This document shows, one piece after another, positions 42,622 to 50,456 of a stretch of 64,000 bases of DNA. A model generated the notes under the pieces. That model saw only the letters and a program-made list of their open reading frames with translations, made no database searches and was not told the origin of the DNA. The DNA is from Halorarum salinum. GTDB taxonomy: Archaea; Halobacteriota; Halobacteria; Halobacteriales; Haloferacaceae. How positions within the stretch are numbered: position 1 is the stretch's first letter; each line of letters starts with the position of its first letter. Both the position numbers and the translations under genes were made by a program. The stretch covers positions 2,294,001 through 2,358,000 of the forward strand of contig NZ_CP058579.1 of NCBI RefSeq assembly GCF_013402875.1, given 5' to 3'.

Positions 42622-43656
42622 ATGGGAGACGACGGCGGGAACGGGGACGCTGGGAGGACCACCGAGCGCGCCGACGGGGACGCCGAGGAACTCACCTACG
42701 CCGACGCGGGCGTGGACATCGACGCGAGCGAGGCGGCGACGGCGGCGCTCGTCGGCGCCGCCGCGGGCGGCGACCTGGGCGCCGACGGAAGCGACTACGC
42801 CGGCCTGCTGGACATCGGCGACCGCTACCTCGCGCTCGCGACCGACGGCGTCGGCACGAAACTGCTCGTCGCGGAGGCGCTCGGGGACTACTCGACGGTC
42901 GGGATCGACTGCATCGCGATGAACGCGAACGACCTCGTCGCGGCGGGCGTCCGTCCGGTCGCGTTCGTCGACTACCTCGCGGTCGAGGAGCCCGACGAGA
43001 CGTTCGCCGAGCAGGTCGGCGAGGGGCTCCGCACGGGCGCGGAGGCGGCCGACGTCGCGCTCGTCGGCGGCGAGACGGCGGTGATGCCCGAGGTCGTCCG
43101 GGGGCTCGACCTCGCCGGGACCTGCGCGGGGCTCGCACCGAAGGACGCCGTGTTCGACGGGACCGCGGAGCCGGGGGACGCGCTCGTCGGCTGGGAGTCC
43201 TCGGGGATCCACTCGAACGGGCTCACCCTGGCCCGGGAGGCCGTCACGCGCGAGGGCACCTACGCGGACCCCTGCCCGCTCGAGGGATACGACACGCTGG
43301 GGGAGGCGCTGCTGGAGCCGACGCGGCTCTACACCGACCTCCTCGACCCGATGCGCGAGCACGGCGTCCGCGCGGCCGCACACGTCACCGGCGGCGGGTG
43401 GACCAACCTCGAGCGCATGGGCGGGCTTCAGTACGAGATCGAGGACCCGTGGCCGGCCCAGCCCGTGTTCGAGTTCGTGCGGTCGGCGGGGAACGTGAGC
43501 GAGGAGGAGATGCACCGGACGTTCAACGTGGGGACCGGGTTCGTCGCGGCGCTCGCCCCCGCGGACGCGGAGGCGCTCGCGGCCGAGACCGGCGGTCGGG
43601 TCGTGGGCCGCGTCGAGGCGGGCGAGGGCGTGGCGATCCGCGGGCTTGAACTGTAA
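42622..43656 (+). CDS. purM: Phosphoribosylformylglycinamidine cyclo-ligase (AIR synthetase)
   Basis: A 344-residue PurM, catalysing ATP-dependent ring closure of FGAM to AIR in purine synthesis. Signature parts: 'LTYADAGVDIDASEAATAAL', 'LATDGVGTKLLVAEAL', 'GIDCIAMNANDLVAAGVRPVAFVDYLA', 'ALVGGETAVMPEV', 'GDALVGWESSGIHSNGLTLAREAV' and 'HVTGGGWTNLERM'. The ATG at 42622 is chosen over one at 42595 because the extra nine residues are basic and Pro-rich. An acidic 22-residue extension precedes the domain. It stands alone, after the repeat region. Confidence 0.94.
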   Translation: MGDDGGNGDAGRTTERADGDAEELTYADAGVDIDASEAATAALVGAAAGGDLGADGSDYAGLLDIGDRYLALATDGVGTKLLVAEALGDYSTVGIDCIAMNANDLVAAGVRPVAFVDYLAVEEPDETFAEQVGEGLRTGAEAADVALVGGETAVMPEVVRGLDLAGTCAGLAPKDAVFDGTAEPGDALVGWESSGIHSNGLTLAREAVTREGTYADPCPLEGYDTLGEALLEPTRLYTDLLDPMREHGVRAAAHVTGGGWTNLERMGGLQYEIEDPWPAQPVFEFVRSAGNVSEEEMHRTFNVGTGFVAALAPADAEALAAETGGRVVGRVEAGEGVAIRGLEL

Positions 43657-43792
43657 CGCGGTTCGCTGCCCGACGAAGCGTGGTCGAGGGAGCTTCCGGT
43701 CCACTTGGTCACAGTACGATCAGTTCCCGGACGTCACCGCGGAACTGCGTTGATGGCCCTGCGAGGCGAACGTGCGGACGCTCCGTACGAAC

Positions 43793-44047
43793 ATGTCACG
43801 AACGATGACGCCGGGACGGGCCGTTACGCTCCTCGTCGCGATACTGGTGGCGGTACTGCTGACGATCGTCTACACGCTCCTGTCGACGATGGCGGAGGCC
43901 GGGACCCCACCGTTCGTCGTCGGCAGCGTACTCGTGCTCGCGCTCGCGCTCCTGTGGTACGGCAGGCGGTCGTCCCCGAACTCGGCGGGGACGGTTCGGT
44001 CGACGTTGGACGCCCCCCGTCCCGAGACGAAGGACGACCTCGAGTGA
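43793..44047 (+). CDS. Small two-helix membrane protein
   Basis: An 84-residue protein with two helices (about 11-35 'AVTLLVAILVAVLLTIVYTLLST' and 42-62 'PPFVVGSVLVLALALLWYG') and a polar C-terminal tail. Starts at ATG 43793 or at an in-frame ATG 43772. I recognise no family. It is convergent with the PPOX gene. Confidence 0.55.
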   Translation: MSRTMTPGRAVTLLVAILVAVLLTIVYTLLSTMAEAGTPPFVVGSVLVLALALLWYGRRSSPNSAGTVRSTLDAPRPETKDDLE

Positions 44048-44071
44048 CGTCACCGCCGGCCGATCCGGGGA

Positions 44072-44464
44072 TCACTCGTACGTGCGGTGGGTCGCGGAGC
44101 CGACGTGGATGCGGACGAGTTCGTTCCCGGACCAGGCGTCCTCCTCGACGCCGTACTTCCGGTTGAGCCGCCGGTTCGCCTCCCTGGCGGCGTCCTCGTC
44201 CTCGACGATCGTCGCCGTCCCGCGGAGGGTGACCGTCCACCGCGGGAGCCCGCCCTCGTCCTCCTGGACCGAGAGGGCGACCCGGGGGTTGTTCCGGACG
44301 TTCTCCAGCTTTCGCCCCGTGGTCATGATTTCGACGACGCCGTCGTCGTATCGGAACCAGAGGGGCGCGACGTGCGGTCTGCCGTCACGGCAGGTGGCGA
44401 GGTGTGCGACGAGCCGTTCGTCGACGAGTCGCTCCTCGATATCCGGCGGGATTCCGGCGGACAT
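44072..44464 (-). CDS. Pyridoxamine 5'-phosphate oxidase-family protein
   Basis: A 130-residue FMN-binding split-barrel protein: 'LVDERLVAHLATCRDGRPHVAPLWFRYDDGVVEIMTTGRKLENVRNNPRVALSVQE' pattern and 'RWTVTLRGTATIVEDEDAARE'. Archaeal members bind FMN, F420 or heme; the cofactor is not obvious here. Upstream of the CBS-HTH gene, opposite to the small membrane protein. Likely a redox enzyme acting on a small substrate. Confidence 0.87.
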   Translation of the reverse strand: MSAGIPPDIEERLVDERLVAHLATCRDGRPHVAPLWFRYDDGVVEIMTTGRKLENVRNNPRVALSVQEDEGGLPRWTVTLRGTATIVEDEDAAREANRRLNRKYGVEEDAWSGNELVRIHVGSATHRTYE

Positions 44465-44548
44465 ACCGGTGCCAGTGGCCCGATCCGCAAAAGCGGGCTC
44501 CCTGCAGGGGAAACGTCCGGTCCGCCCCCGACCGTCGTCGATCGGCGC

Positions 44549-45088
44549 CTACGACAGCTGTGCGGCCAGGTCCGCCTCGGTGATGATGCCGATCGCCTCC
44601 CCGCCGTCGGTCACCATCACGGCCTTGTAGTGGTCGAGGAGGTTGCGGATCTCGTCGACGGTCGCGTCGGGGCCGACCGTCGGGAACGACTCGGACATCA
44701 CCTCGCTCACGGGGAGGTCGCCCGCGTCCTCGCCGGCGTGGATGACGTCGGATTGGGAGATGGAGCCGACCGGGATGCCACCCTCCAGCACCGGGAGCTG
44801 GGAGTACGCCTCCGCGTCCATCTCGTCGACGGCGGCGCGGACGCTGTCGTCGGGCGCGACGCTGATGATCTCCTCGTGCATGAGGTCGCGGGCGCGGACG
44901 ACGTCGCCCTCCACCCGGTCGAGCGCCTCCACGATGCCCCGCAGCGTCGAGAGCCGGGGGTCGACGTCCCCGCCCTCGATGCGGGCGATGAGCGGCTGGG
45001 AGACGCCCGCCCGCTCGGCCAGCGCCGCCTGCGTCAGATCGAGGGCCGTGCGCCGTTCGCGCAGGTCCTGTGGCGTGGGCAGTTCCAT
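44549..45088 (-). CDS. XRE-type HTH regulator with two CBS domains
   Basis: A 179-residue protein with an N-terminal Cro/C1-type HTH ('LRERRTALDLTQAALAERAGVSQPLIARIEGGDVDP', about 9-45) and a C-terminal CBS pair (about 66-178; 'DLMHEEIISVAPDDSVRAAVDEM', 'VSEVMSESFPTVGPDATVDEIRNLL'). CBS pairs bind adenine nucleotides such as AMP or SAM, so it probably senses energy or methyl status. This architecture is common and conserved in archaea. The frame upstream to 45601 is rejected as shadow. Confidence 0.9.
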   Translation of the reverse strand: MELPTPQDLRERRTALDLTQAALAERAGVSQPLIARIEGGDVDPRLSTLRGIVEALDRVEGDVVRARDLMHEEIISVAPDDSVRAAVDEMDAEAYSQLPVLEGGIPVGSISQSDVIHAGEDAGDLPVSEVMSESFPTVGPDATVDEIRNLLDHYKAVMVTDGGEAIGIITEADLAAQLS

Positions 45089-45165
45089 ACCCGCGGGATA
45101 ACCTCGGGTAATTAAAAAGTGTTCGGTCGACGCGCGGTCGCGTTCGGAGTCGTCTCCCCGGCTCC

Positions 45166-45528
45166 CTACTCGTCCTCGTCGCCCTCCTCGGTCTCGATGA
45201 CTTCGACGACGTCGAGCGGGACGTCCCGCAGGGCGCCGCCGACCTCGCTCTTTGCGATGCGGCTGGCGTGTTCCTCGCCGTCCGCGTTGAAGATCTCGAT
45301 CTCCAGCATCAGGCCGACCAGCGAGGTGCTCGCCGCGATGAACGCCGAGTCGAACGGCTCGCCGCAGGCGGGACAGCCCGTGGCGCCGACGTCGACCTCG
45401 ACGTACTCCTTGTCCTGCTGGTTCAGCCGCTTGCCGGCCTCGCTGACCGCGACGCCGATGGCGTCGTCGATGTCCTCCACGTCCCGGACCAACCATGCCG
45501 CCTCGAGCACGACGAGGTAGTTGCTCAT
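45166..45528 (-). CDS. DUF555 (UPF0212) protein
   Basis: A 120-residue protein of the archaeal UPF0212/DUF555 family: 'MSNYLVVLEAAWLVRDVEDIDDAIGVAVSEAGKRLN', the CPACGEPFDSAF motif (Cys-x2-Cys near 52-55), and 'LVGLMLEIEIFNADGEEHASRIAKSEVGGALRDVPLDVVEV'. The function is unknown. The CxxC suggests zinc or redox chemistry. Acidic C-terminal tail. Confidence 0.9.
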   Translation of the reverse strand: MSNYLVVLEAAWLVRDVEDIDDAIGVAVSEAGKRLNQQDKEYVEVDVGATGCPACGEPFDSAFIAASTSLVGLMLEIEIFNADGEEHASRIAKSEVGGALRDVPLDVVEVIETEEGDEDE

Positions 45529-45875
45529 ACGTCCGGGAGGGCGGGCAGGGTTTCGACTCTTGTGGTTCTGCCGTCGCGTCCGGCCTGCTACCCCGGCGCA
45601 CGTCCGGTCGTCCGCGGACGCACGATTACCGCCGCTCCGGGGCCGTCATCCCCCCCGTTCGGAGCGACGTGGGAACGCGGACCCGACCCGGGGCTTTCCC
45701 ATAAGTTACGCCGATGACTCCCGTTGGCGTCAGGAATGGCCCGGTTCTCGCGAGCGAGAGCGCGAGGACGCGCCGTTTCGGGGGGACTCGGAAAACCGGC
45801 TGACTGCGGCGGTGTCCGATCTATACGTTGGCCGAAACTGTTTTATACACGCCCCGGCTGGGAGTCGAGCACGCA
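45529..45875. other. Intergenic stretch with promoter for the 61-aa gene
   Basis: About 350 bases without a gene. TTTTATACAC at 45841-45850 is a clear TATA element about 30 bases before the ATG at 45876. A small inverted repeat CTCGCGAGCGAGAGCGCGAG sits near 45755. Confidence 0.6.
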
Positions 45876-46061
45876 ATGACCGCGACCGATTCAGTCCGCC
45901 GTGCCGGGCTGTTCACCCTGCATCAGTTCACCGTCCTCACGGGCATCCTCCTGTTCCCGCTCGTGCTCACCACGCGTCGCGTGGGGGTTCGACTCGGGTT
46001 CGACCGCGCGGTGGCCCGCGTCTCGCGGGCCTACGCGGAACAGCGCGAGGCCGACGAGTAA
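45876..46061 (+). CDS. 61-aa single-helix membrane protein
   Basis: A 61-residue protein with an N-terminal polar part (MTATDSVRRAGLF), one hydrophobic stretch 'TLHQFTVLTGILLFPLVLTTR' and a basic to acidic tail. The start at 45876 fits a leaderless transcript from the TATA element 30 bases upstream. Likely a haloarchaeal conserved microprotein; function unknown. It precedes psmB by about 150 bases, on the same strand. Confidence 0.6.
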   Translation: MTATDSVRRAGLFTLHQFTVLTGILLFPLVLTTRRVGVRLGFDRAVARVSRAYAEQREADE

Positions 46062-46209
46062 CCGAGACCGACGAGTAGTCCTACCTTACCGCTCCACGAT
46101 ACCGGCGAGCAGCCAGCACCACCGGGGGCAGGACCTCCTCCCGGTTCGGACGCGGGGAGCCCTTCCCGAAGGAATGACTTTATCAGCGGCCGACCCGTAC
46201 CGAGGTCCA

Positions 46210-46944
46210 ATGCGACCATCCCGCGACATCGGCGACCTCGACCCGCTTGGTGGCGACGAGACCGTCTTCGGTCCGGAACTCGGCGAGTTCCCGAACGCGG
46301 ACGACCGCGCCCGGGCGGTGGACGAGGGGGAGGCGATGAAGACCGGCACGACGACGGTCGGCCTCCGGACGGAGGGCGGCGTCGTGCTCGCGACGGACAT
46401 GCGGGCCTCGCTCGGCCACATGGTCTCCTCGAAGGACGTCCAGAAGGTCGAACAGATCCACCCGCGGGGTGCGCTCACCATCGCCGGCTCGGTGTCGGCC
46501 GCCCAGAACCTCATCCAGACGCTGAAGGCCGAGACGAACCTCTACGAGGCGCGTCGCGGCAAGGAGATGAGCATGCGCGCGCTCTCGACGCTCACGGGGA
46601 ACCTCCTGCGCTCGGGCGCCTTCTACATCGTCCAGCCGATCCTCGGCGGCATCGACGAGGAGGGCGCACACGTCTTCTCCATCGACCCCGCCGGCGGCAT
46701 GACCGAGGAGGAGTACACGGTCACCGGTTCGGGCTCCCAGTACGCGCTCGGCGTGCTCGAACAGGAGTACGACGAGGACATGTCCGTCGAGGAGGCCAAG
46801 ACCGTCGCCGCCCGCGCCATCAAGTCGGCCGTGGAACGCGACCTCGCCTCCGGTAACGGCATCAACGTCGCCGTCGTCACGGAGGAGGGCGTCGAGATCA
46901 CCCGCCACAAGGAGATCGACGAGCTGCTCGCCGCCGAGGCGTAA
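46210..46944 (+). CDS. psmB: Proteasome beta subunit
   Basis: A 244-residue proteasome beta subunit with an acidic propeptide of 46 residues. The catalytic Thr is Thr47 after GTTTVG cleavage (KTG then TTTVG). Conserved parts: 'GGVVLATDMRASLGHMVSSKDVQKVEQIHPR' and 'GGMTEEEYTVTGSGSQYALGVLE', with the Lys of the S1 pocket region. It forms the catalytic chamber of the 20S core with alpha subunits encoded elsewhere. A TATA-like 'ctttatcag' lies about 30 bases upstream. Confidence 0.95.
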   Translation: MRPSRDIGDLDPLGGDETVFGPELGEFPNADDRARAVDEGEAMKTGTTTVGLRTEGGVVLATDMRASLGHMVSSKDVQKVEQIHPRGALTIAGSVSAAQNLIQTLKAETNLYEARRGKEMSMRALSTLTGNLLRSGAFYIVQPILGGIDEEGAHVFSIDPAGGMTEEEYTVTGSGSQYALGVLEQEYDEDMSVEEAKTVAARAIKSAVERDLASGNGINVAVVTEEGVEITRHKEIDELLAAEA

Positions 46945-47068
46945 CGGACCACGAGGAGGACGGGTTTCACGGGAAGGGGAGGAGCGATCGGTGCGGTCCG
47001 CGTCCGCGCCTCCGATCCCCTCACTCCGTTCGTTTTTCCGTTCCGGCGTCCCGCCGGCATCCCCACCG

Positions 47069-48055
47069 TCAGAAGTCGCCGAGCGTCGCCTGGTTCTTCC
47101 GTAATGCGGTCGCCGGGAACCCGCGGGCGGTCAACTCGGTCGCCAGTTCGTCGGTGAACCCGTGGGTCGTGTACGCCCGATCGGGGTCGGCGGCCTCGAC
47201 CAGTTCACACAGCTCGCGGAAGTCGCAGTGGTCCGAGAGCGCGAACGTCGCGTCGTAGTCGCCCCGATAGCGGAACGACTCGTCCACCGCCCAGCCGGAG
47301 AAGCCGGCGACGAGCGCGTCCCGTCGGCTCCGCAGGCGGTCGGCGAGCCCCCGGTTCCGCTTCCCGCCCGGTAACACGAGCGCATCGCCGGGCCCGAGTT
47401 CGACGTCCGAGTCGTACGTCGGCGCGTCCAGCGGCGCGTCGACGTGGGGCGCCATCGCCTCGTTCACGCTCGCGACCGGGTCGGTCACGAACACCCGCTC
47501 CCTCCGGGCCCACGACGCAAGCACCTGGAGCTTCTGGGCCCGACCCAGCGAGTAGCCGAACAACAACACCGGCCGGTCCATCGTCTCCTCCAGCCAGTCG
47601 CCGATCTCCGCCTCCACCTCCGCCTGCGGCGGGAGGACGTACTCGGGGGTCCCGTACGTGGCCTCGACGACGAGCACGTCGACGTCCGGCGGCTCGAACC
47701 CGTCGAGGTAGAGCCGGTCCCGCGTCGAGACGTCGCCGGTGTAGCAGTAGGTGGTGCCGTCGGGGTCGGTCACGACGGCGGCCCGCGACCCGGCGACGTG
47801 GCCCGCGTTCACGAGTTCGACCCGCGGGTCGCTCGCCCGCTCGACGGTCGCGCTCGACCGGCGGCACCGCGCGATGTCGGCGGTGGCGGCCGAGCAGACC
47901 ACTGGGCCGGGGTTCCCGCGGAACAGGTGGTCGCCGTGCGCGTGAGTGAGGACGTTCACGTCGCCGGCGGGAGAGCCGGCGTCGGCGACGACGGTCGTCC
48001 CGTCCGAGAGGCCGACGTGGACGCCGTCGTGGAGGGAGACGCCAGTTCCGGTCAC
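47069..48055 (-). CDS. MBL-fold beta-CASP-like nuclease
   Basis: A 328-residue metallo-beta-lactamase protein resembling mRNA 3'-end processing / DNA cross-link repair nucleases. Motif 2 is 'THAHGDHLF' with His38, His40, Asp42 and His43; motif 3 in 'VNAGHVAGSRA'; motif 4 in 'YCYTGDVS'. The beta-CASP-like part has 'VLLFGYSLGRAQKLQVLA', 'FSGWAVDESFRYRGDYDATFALSDHCDFREL' and 'YTTHGFTDEL'. It likely cuts RNA or DNA; no partner gene is nearby. Confidence 0.85.
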   Translation of the reverse strand: MTGTGVSLHDGVHVGLSDGTTVVADAGSPAGDVNVLTHAHGDHLFRGNPGPVVCSAATADIARCRRSSATVERASDPRVELVNAGHVAGSRAAVVTDPDGTTYCYTGDVSTRDRLYLDGFEPPDVDVLVVEATYGTPEYVLPPQAEVEAEIGDWLEETMDRPVLLFGYSLGRAQKLQVLASWARRERVFVTDPVASVNEAMAPHVDAPLDAPTYDSDVELGPGDALVLPGGKRNRGLADRLRSRRDALVAGFSGWAVDESFRYRGDYDATFALSDHCDFRELCELVEAADPDRAYTTHGFTDELATELTARGFPATALRKNQATLGDF

Positions 48056-48145
48056 GGTTCGGATAGGGGGTCGAGGGGTATGACGGTTACCGTCCGGGGG
48101 TGACGACGCTCGGAAGGAGGCGTGAACGGTCGATCGCCCCGGCAG

Positions 48146-48198
48146 CCGCGGTCCCTTTCAGTCCCGCTCCGTGGGACGGTCGGGCGAGTGTCGTGGTC
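48146..48198 (-). repeat. Half copy (D) of the intergenic hairpin element
   Basis: Plus strand CCGCGGTCCCTTTCAGTCCCGC (48146-48167) matches one end of the element: arm end plus the reverse complement of GGGACTGAAAGGG. The partner arm and the GGGCTTTCG flank are missing. It is followed by GGTCGGGCGAGTGTCGTGGTC (48178-48198), which repeats 36213-36233 with two differences. Confidence 0.6.
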
Positions 48199-48258
48199 TG
48201 TCCCCGGGCGATTGGCTCCCCACCACTCGCCCCGACTCCTCGAAAACGCCGTCCCGAC

Positions 48259-49806
48259 CTACCACTCCGCGAAGCTCCCGTCGAGCAGCGTCTCCGACTG
48301 CGTCGAGATGTACTCCCGCTGCATCCCTCGCACGGCCTCCGGGAAGGGGTCGCCGTCGTCGAGTCGCTCGCGGACCTCGCGTCGCTTCCACCCGGCGGGG
48401 GTCACGCCCGCCTCCGCGCGGTGGCGCAGCGGCGCGAGGTGGCGTTTGGCGGTCTCCTCGCTACACCCCGCGTCCTCCAGGCCCGCCTCGGCGTGCGAGA
48501 GCAGGTCGTCGAACGCGACGTCCGAGTGGGTCGTCTCGGCCGCGTCGGTGGTGAACCACGTCAGGTCGGCGTCGATGCCGTCCCGCATCGCGGCGTAGAA
48601 GTTCTCCTCCGCGGTCTCCCACGGGAGGTCCGCCACGGGGTGGCGACGCCGGGGCAGGCTCTCCATCAGGCCCGCGAACGCCGCGAGGAAGGCGACCGAG
48701 TCCCGGACGGTCGGCTGTGCCGCGATCGGGCGGAACTCGATGCGGGCGTTGGCCGCCGAGCGGGTCGCGCCGTCGAACACCGGGCGGACCCACCGCCAGT
48801 ACGTGCCGTGCTTGCGCCGGAGCGTCGCGAAGGCGTCGTCGAAGCGGTCGCCGTCGCCGACGTCCATCGGGACGACGGTCGCGTCCGCGGCGATGCGGTC
48901 GACGGCCTCCTCGACGCTCCCGAGGTCGTCGGGGAACCGGACCTTCTCGGCGCCGACGCCGGCGTTCATCACCGACTCGAAGACGGCGATGCGGTTCTCG
49001 TGCCAGCCGTCCGCGAGGACCGCCTCGGGCGTCGTCCCGGCCGCGTACAGGTCCGGCGGGAAGAACGGGGAGTTGACGCCGAGCGCGAGCAGCGGGCCGG
49101 CGACCCTGAGCGCCAGGTTGTGGTACGTCGGCAGGTCCTCGGCGTTCGGTACCTGGTAGTGGGGCTGGATGGAGGTGATGAGGCTCTCGGGCATCACGGT
49201 GTCGGCCGCGAGGTCGACGTGCGGGGCGTCGACCGTGAACGTGTCCTCGACGGTGGGGCCGTTCGCCATCGCGTGGTACCGGACGGAGTCGCTCATGTTC
49301 GTGGCGATCCGGACGCCGTCGTCGACGATGGAGTCGGTCAGGTACTCCCTCGCCGTCTCGCCCGCCGGCGGGATGGTCCACATCCCGTCGCTCACGAGCC
49401 GCATCCCCTCCGCGCTCGTCGTCTCCTCGGCGGCCGACAGGCGGGCGCGGACCTCGGCGTTCTGCGCCCGGAGGCCGGCGGCGTTGAGCGGCTGGGGGCT
49501 CGTCGTCATCTCGGCGTTGTGGAGCCCCAGCTCCTTCTCGAAGCCGATGAGGCCCAGCAGGCGTCGGGGGACCCGGCTCAGCCCGTACGTGTCGCCCGGT
49601 CCCTCCTCGCCGCGCCAGCGCCCCTCCGTGACGGCGTAGAACTCGTACTCGAGGCCGACGATGGACTGGTGGTTGTCGAACGCTCCCTCGGCGAGCAGCG
49701 CCTTCACCGTCTCGGCGTCGGCCTCGGCCCGCTCCCCGAACGCCCCGGCGTCCACGTCGAGCACGTCCTCCACCCGCGGGGCCATGTCGGCGTCGCCGTC
49801 TGCCAT
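48259..49806 (-). CDS. gshA: Glutamate-cysteine ligase homologue (GCS2 family)
   Basis: A 515-residue protein of the GCS2-type glutamate-cysteine ligase family. Haloarchaea use gamma-glutamylcysteine as their main thiol, made by such a ligase. Recognisable parts: 'QSIVGLEYEFYAVTEG' (Glu metal ligands), 'TTSPQPLNAAGLRAQNAEVRARL', 'VDAPHVDLAADTVMPESLITSIQPHYQVP' and 'TRSAANARIEFRPIAAQPTVRDSVAFLAAFAGL'. The ATG at 49806 is selected because GGAGGGGAGGGC directly precedes it. Exact substrate is taken from family knowledge. Confidence 0.8.
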   Translation of the reverse strand: MADGDADMAPRVEDVLDVDAGAFGERAEADAETVKALLAEGAFDNHQSIVGLEYEFYAVTEGRWRGEEGPGDTYGLSRVPRRLLGLIGFEKELGLHNAEMTTSPQPLNAAGLRAQNAEVRARLSAAEETTSAEGMRLVSDGMWTIPPAGETAREYLTDSIVDDGVRIATNMSDSVRYHAMANGPTVEDTFTVDAPHVDLAADTVMPESLITSIQPHYQVPNAEDLPTYHNLALRVAGPLLALGVNSPFFPPDLYAAGTTPEAVLADGWHENRIAVFESVMNAGVGAEKVRFPDDLGSVEEAVDRIAADATVVPMDVGDGDRFDDAFATLRRKHGTYWRWVRPVFDGATRSAANARIEFRPIAAQPTVRDSVAFLAAFAGLMESLPRRRHPVADLPWETAEENFYAAMRDGIDADLTWFTTDAAETTHSDVAFDDLLSHAEAGLEDAGCSEETAKRHLAPLRHRAEAGVTPAGWKRREVRERLDDGDPFPEAVRGMQREYISTQSETLLDGSFAEW

Positions 49807-49901
49807 GCCCTCCCCTCCGCCCGCACCGCCCTTCAACTCGTCGGCGGGGGCCGCGTCCGTAGTGAGAACCGTTATGTTCCTCCGTTCGAAACCGCAATGA
49901 A

Positions 49902-50369
49902 ATGGTGTCACTCGGGCTCGTGCAGGCCGGCCCGGAACCGGCCCGGACCTGGACGCCGGCCGCGGAGGCGTACGACACCGAGTTCTTCCGCCTGAAGCGG
50001 GAGTTCGCCCGGAGGAGCTACGACGAGTGGCTGGTGCTCTCGGCGGCACACGGGCTCGTCGAGCCCGACGAGGTGATAGAGCGTGACGAGGTCGATTTCG
50101 CGGACGTGAAGCCGGCCGAGGGGGCCAGGTGGGCGATGGAGACGGTGTCGGAACTCGCGGCCCTCGTCAGGCGCAACGAGTTCGAGGAGGTCGCCGTGCT
50201 GGCGAGCAGGCCGGTCCGCGAGACGCTGGTGGAGCGGGGCGGGCTGGAGAGCAGGATGGCCGCCGCGGGAGCACGGACGGTCGAACCGCTCGCGGGGCTC
50301 GGCGACGAGGACCGGCAGCGCAACTGGCTCGCCGAACAGCTCGAGATCCGCCGGGACGCCGGGGAGTGA
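49902..50369 (+). CDS. DUF6884-like protein
   Basis: A 155-residue protein similar to the DUF6884 family: 'YDTEFFRLKREFARRSYDEWLVLSAAHGLVEPDEVIERDEVDF' with the SA-HGL motif, and a C-terminal 'VAVLASRPVRETLVER'. These proteins occur widely in archaea and bacteria, function unknown. Divergent from the gshA-like gene with 95 bases between; a promoter for both lies in that gap. Confidence 0.7.
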   Translation: MVSLGLVQAGPEPARTWTPAAEAYDTEFFRLKREFARRSYDEWLVLSAAHGLVEPDEVIERDEVDFADVKPAEGARWAMETVSELAALVRRNEFEEVAVLASRPVRETLVERGGLESRMAAAGARTVEPLAGLGDEDRQRNWLAEQLEIRRDAGE

Positions 50370-50456
50370 GCACGGCGAGCGGGCCGGGGTCCGCCCCCGT
50401 CGGCCGGGAAGCCGCGGAGTCGGCGGGTTTATTCGCGGCGGGCGGCGACCGACGGT

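Noticed and set aside
40156-43704. A 1182-residue open frame on the minus strand
   Set aside because: It runs antisense across the dehydrogenase, IlvB-like and purM genes and has low-complexity Arg/Val/Asp composition typical of the shadow frame of G+C-rich coding DNA.
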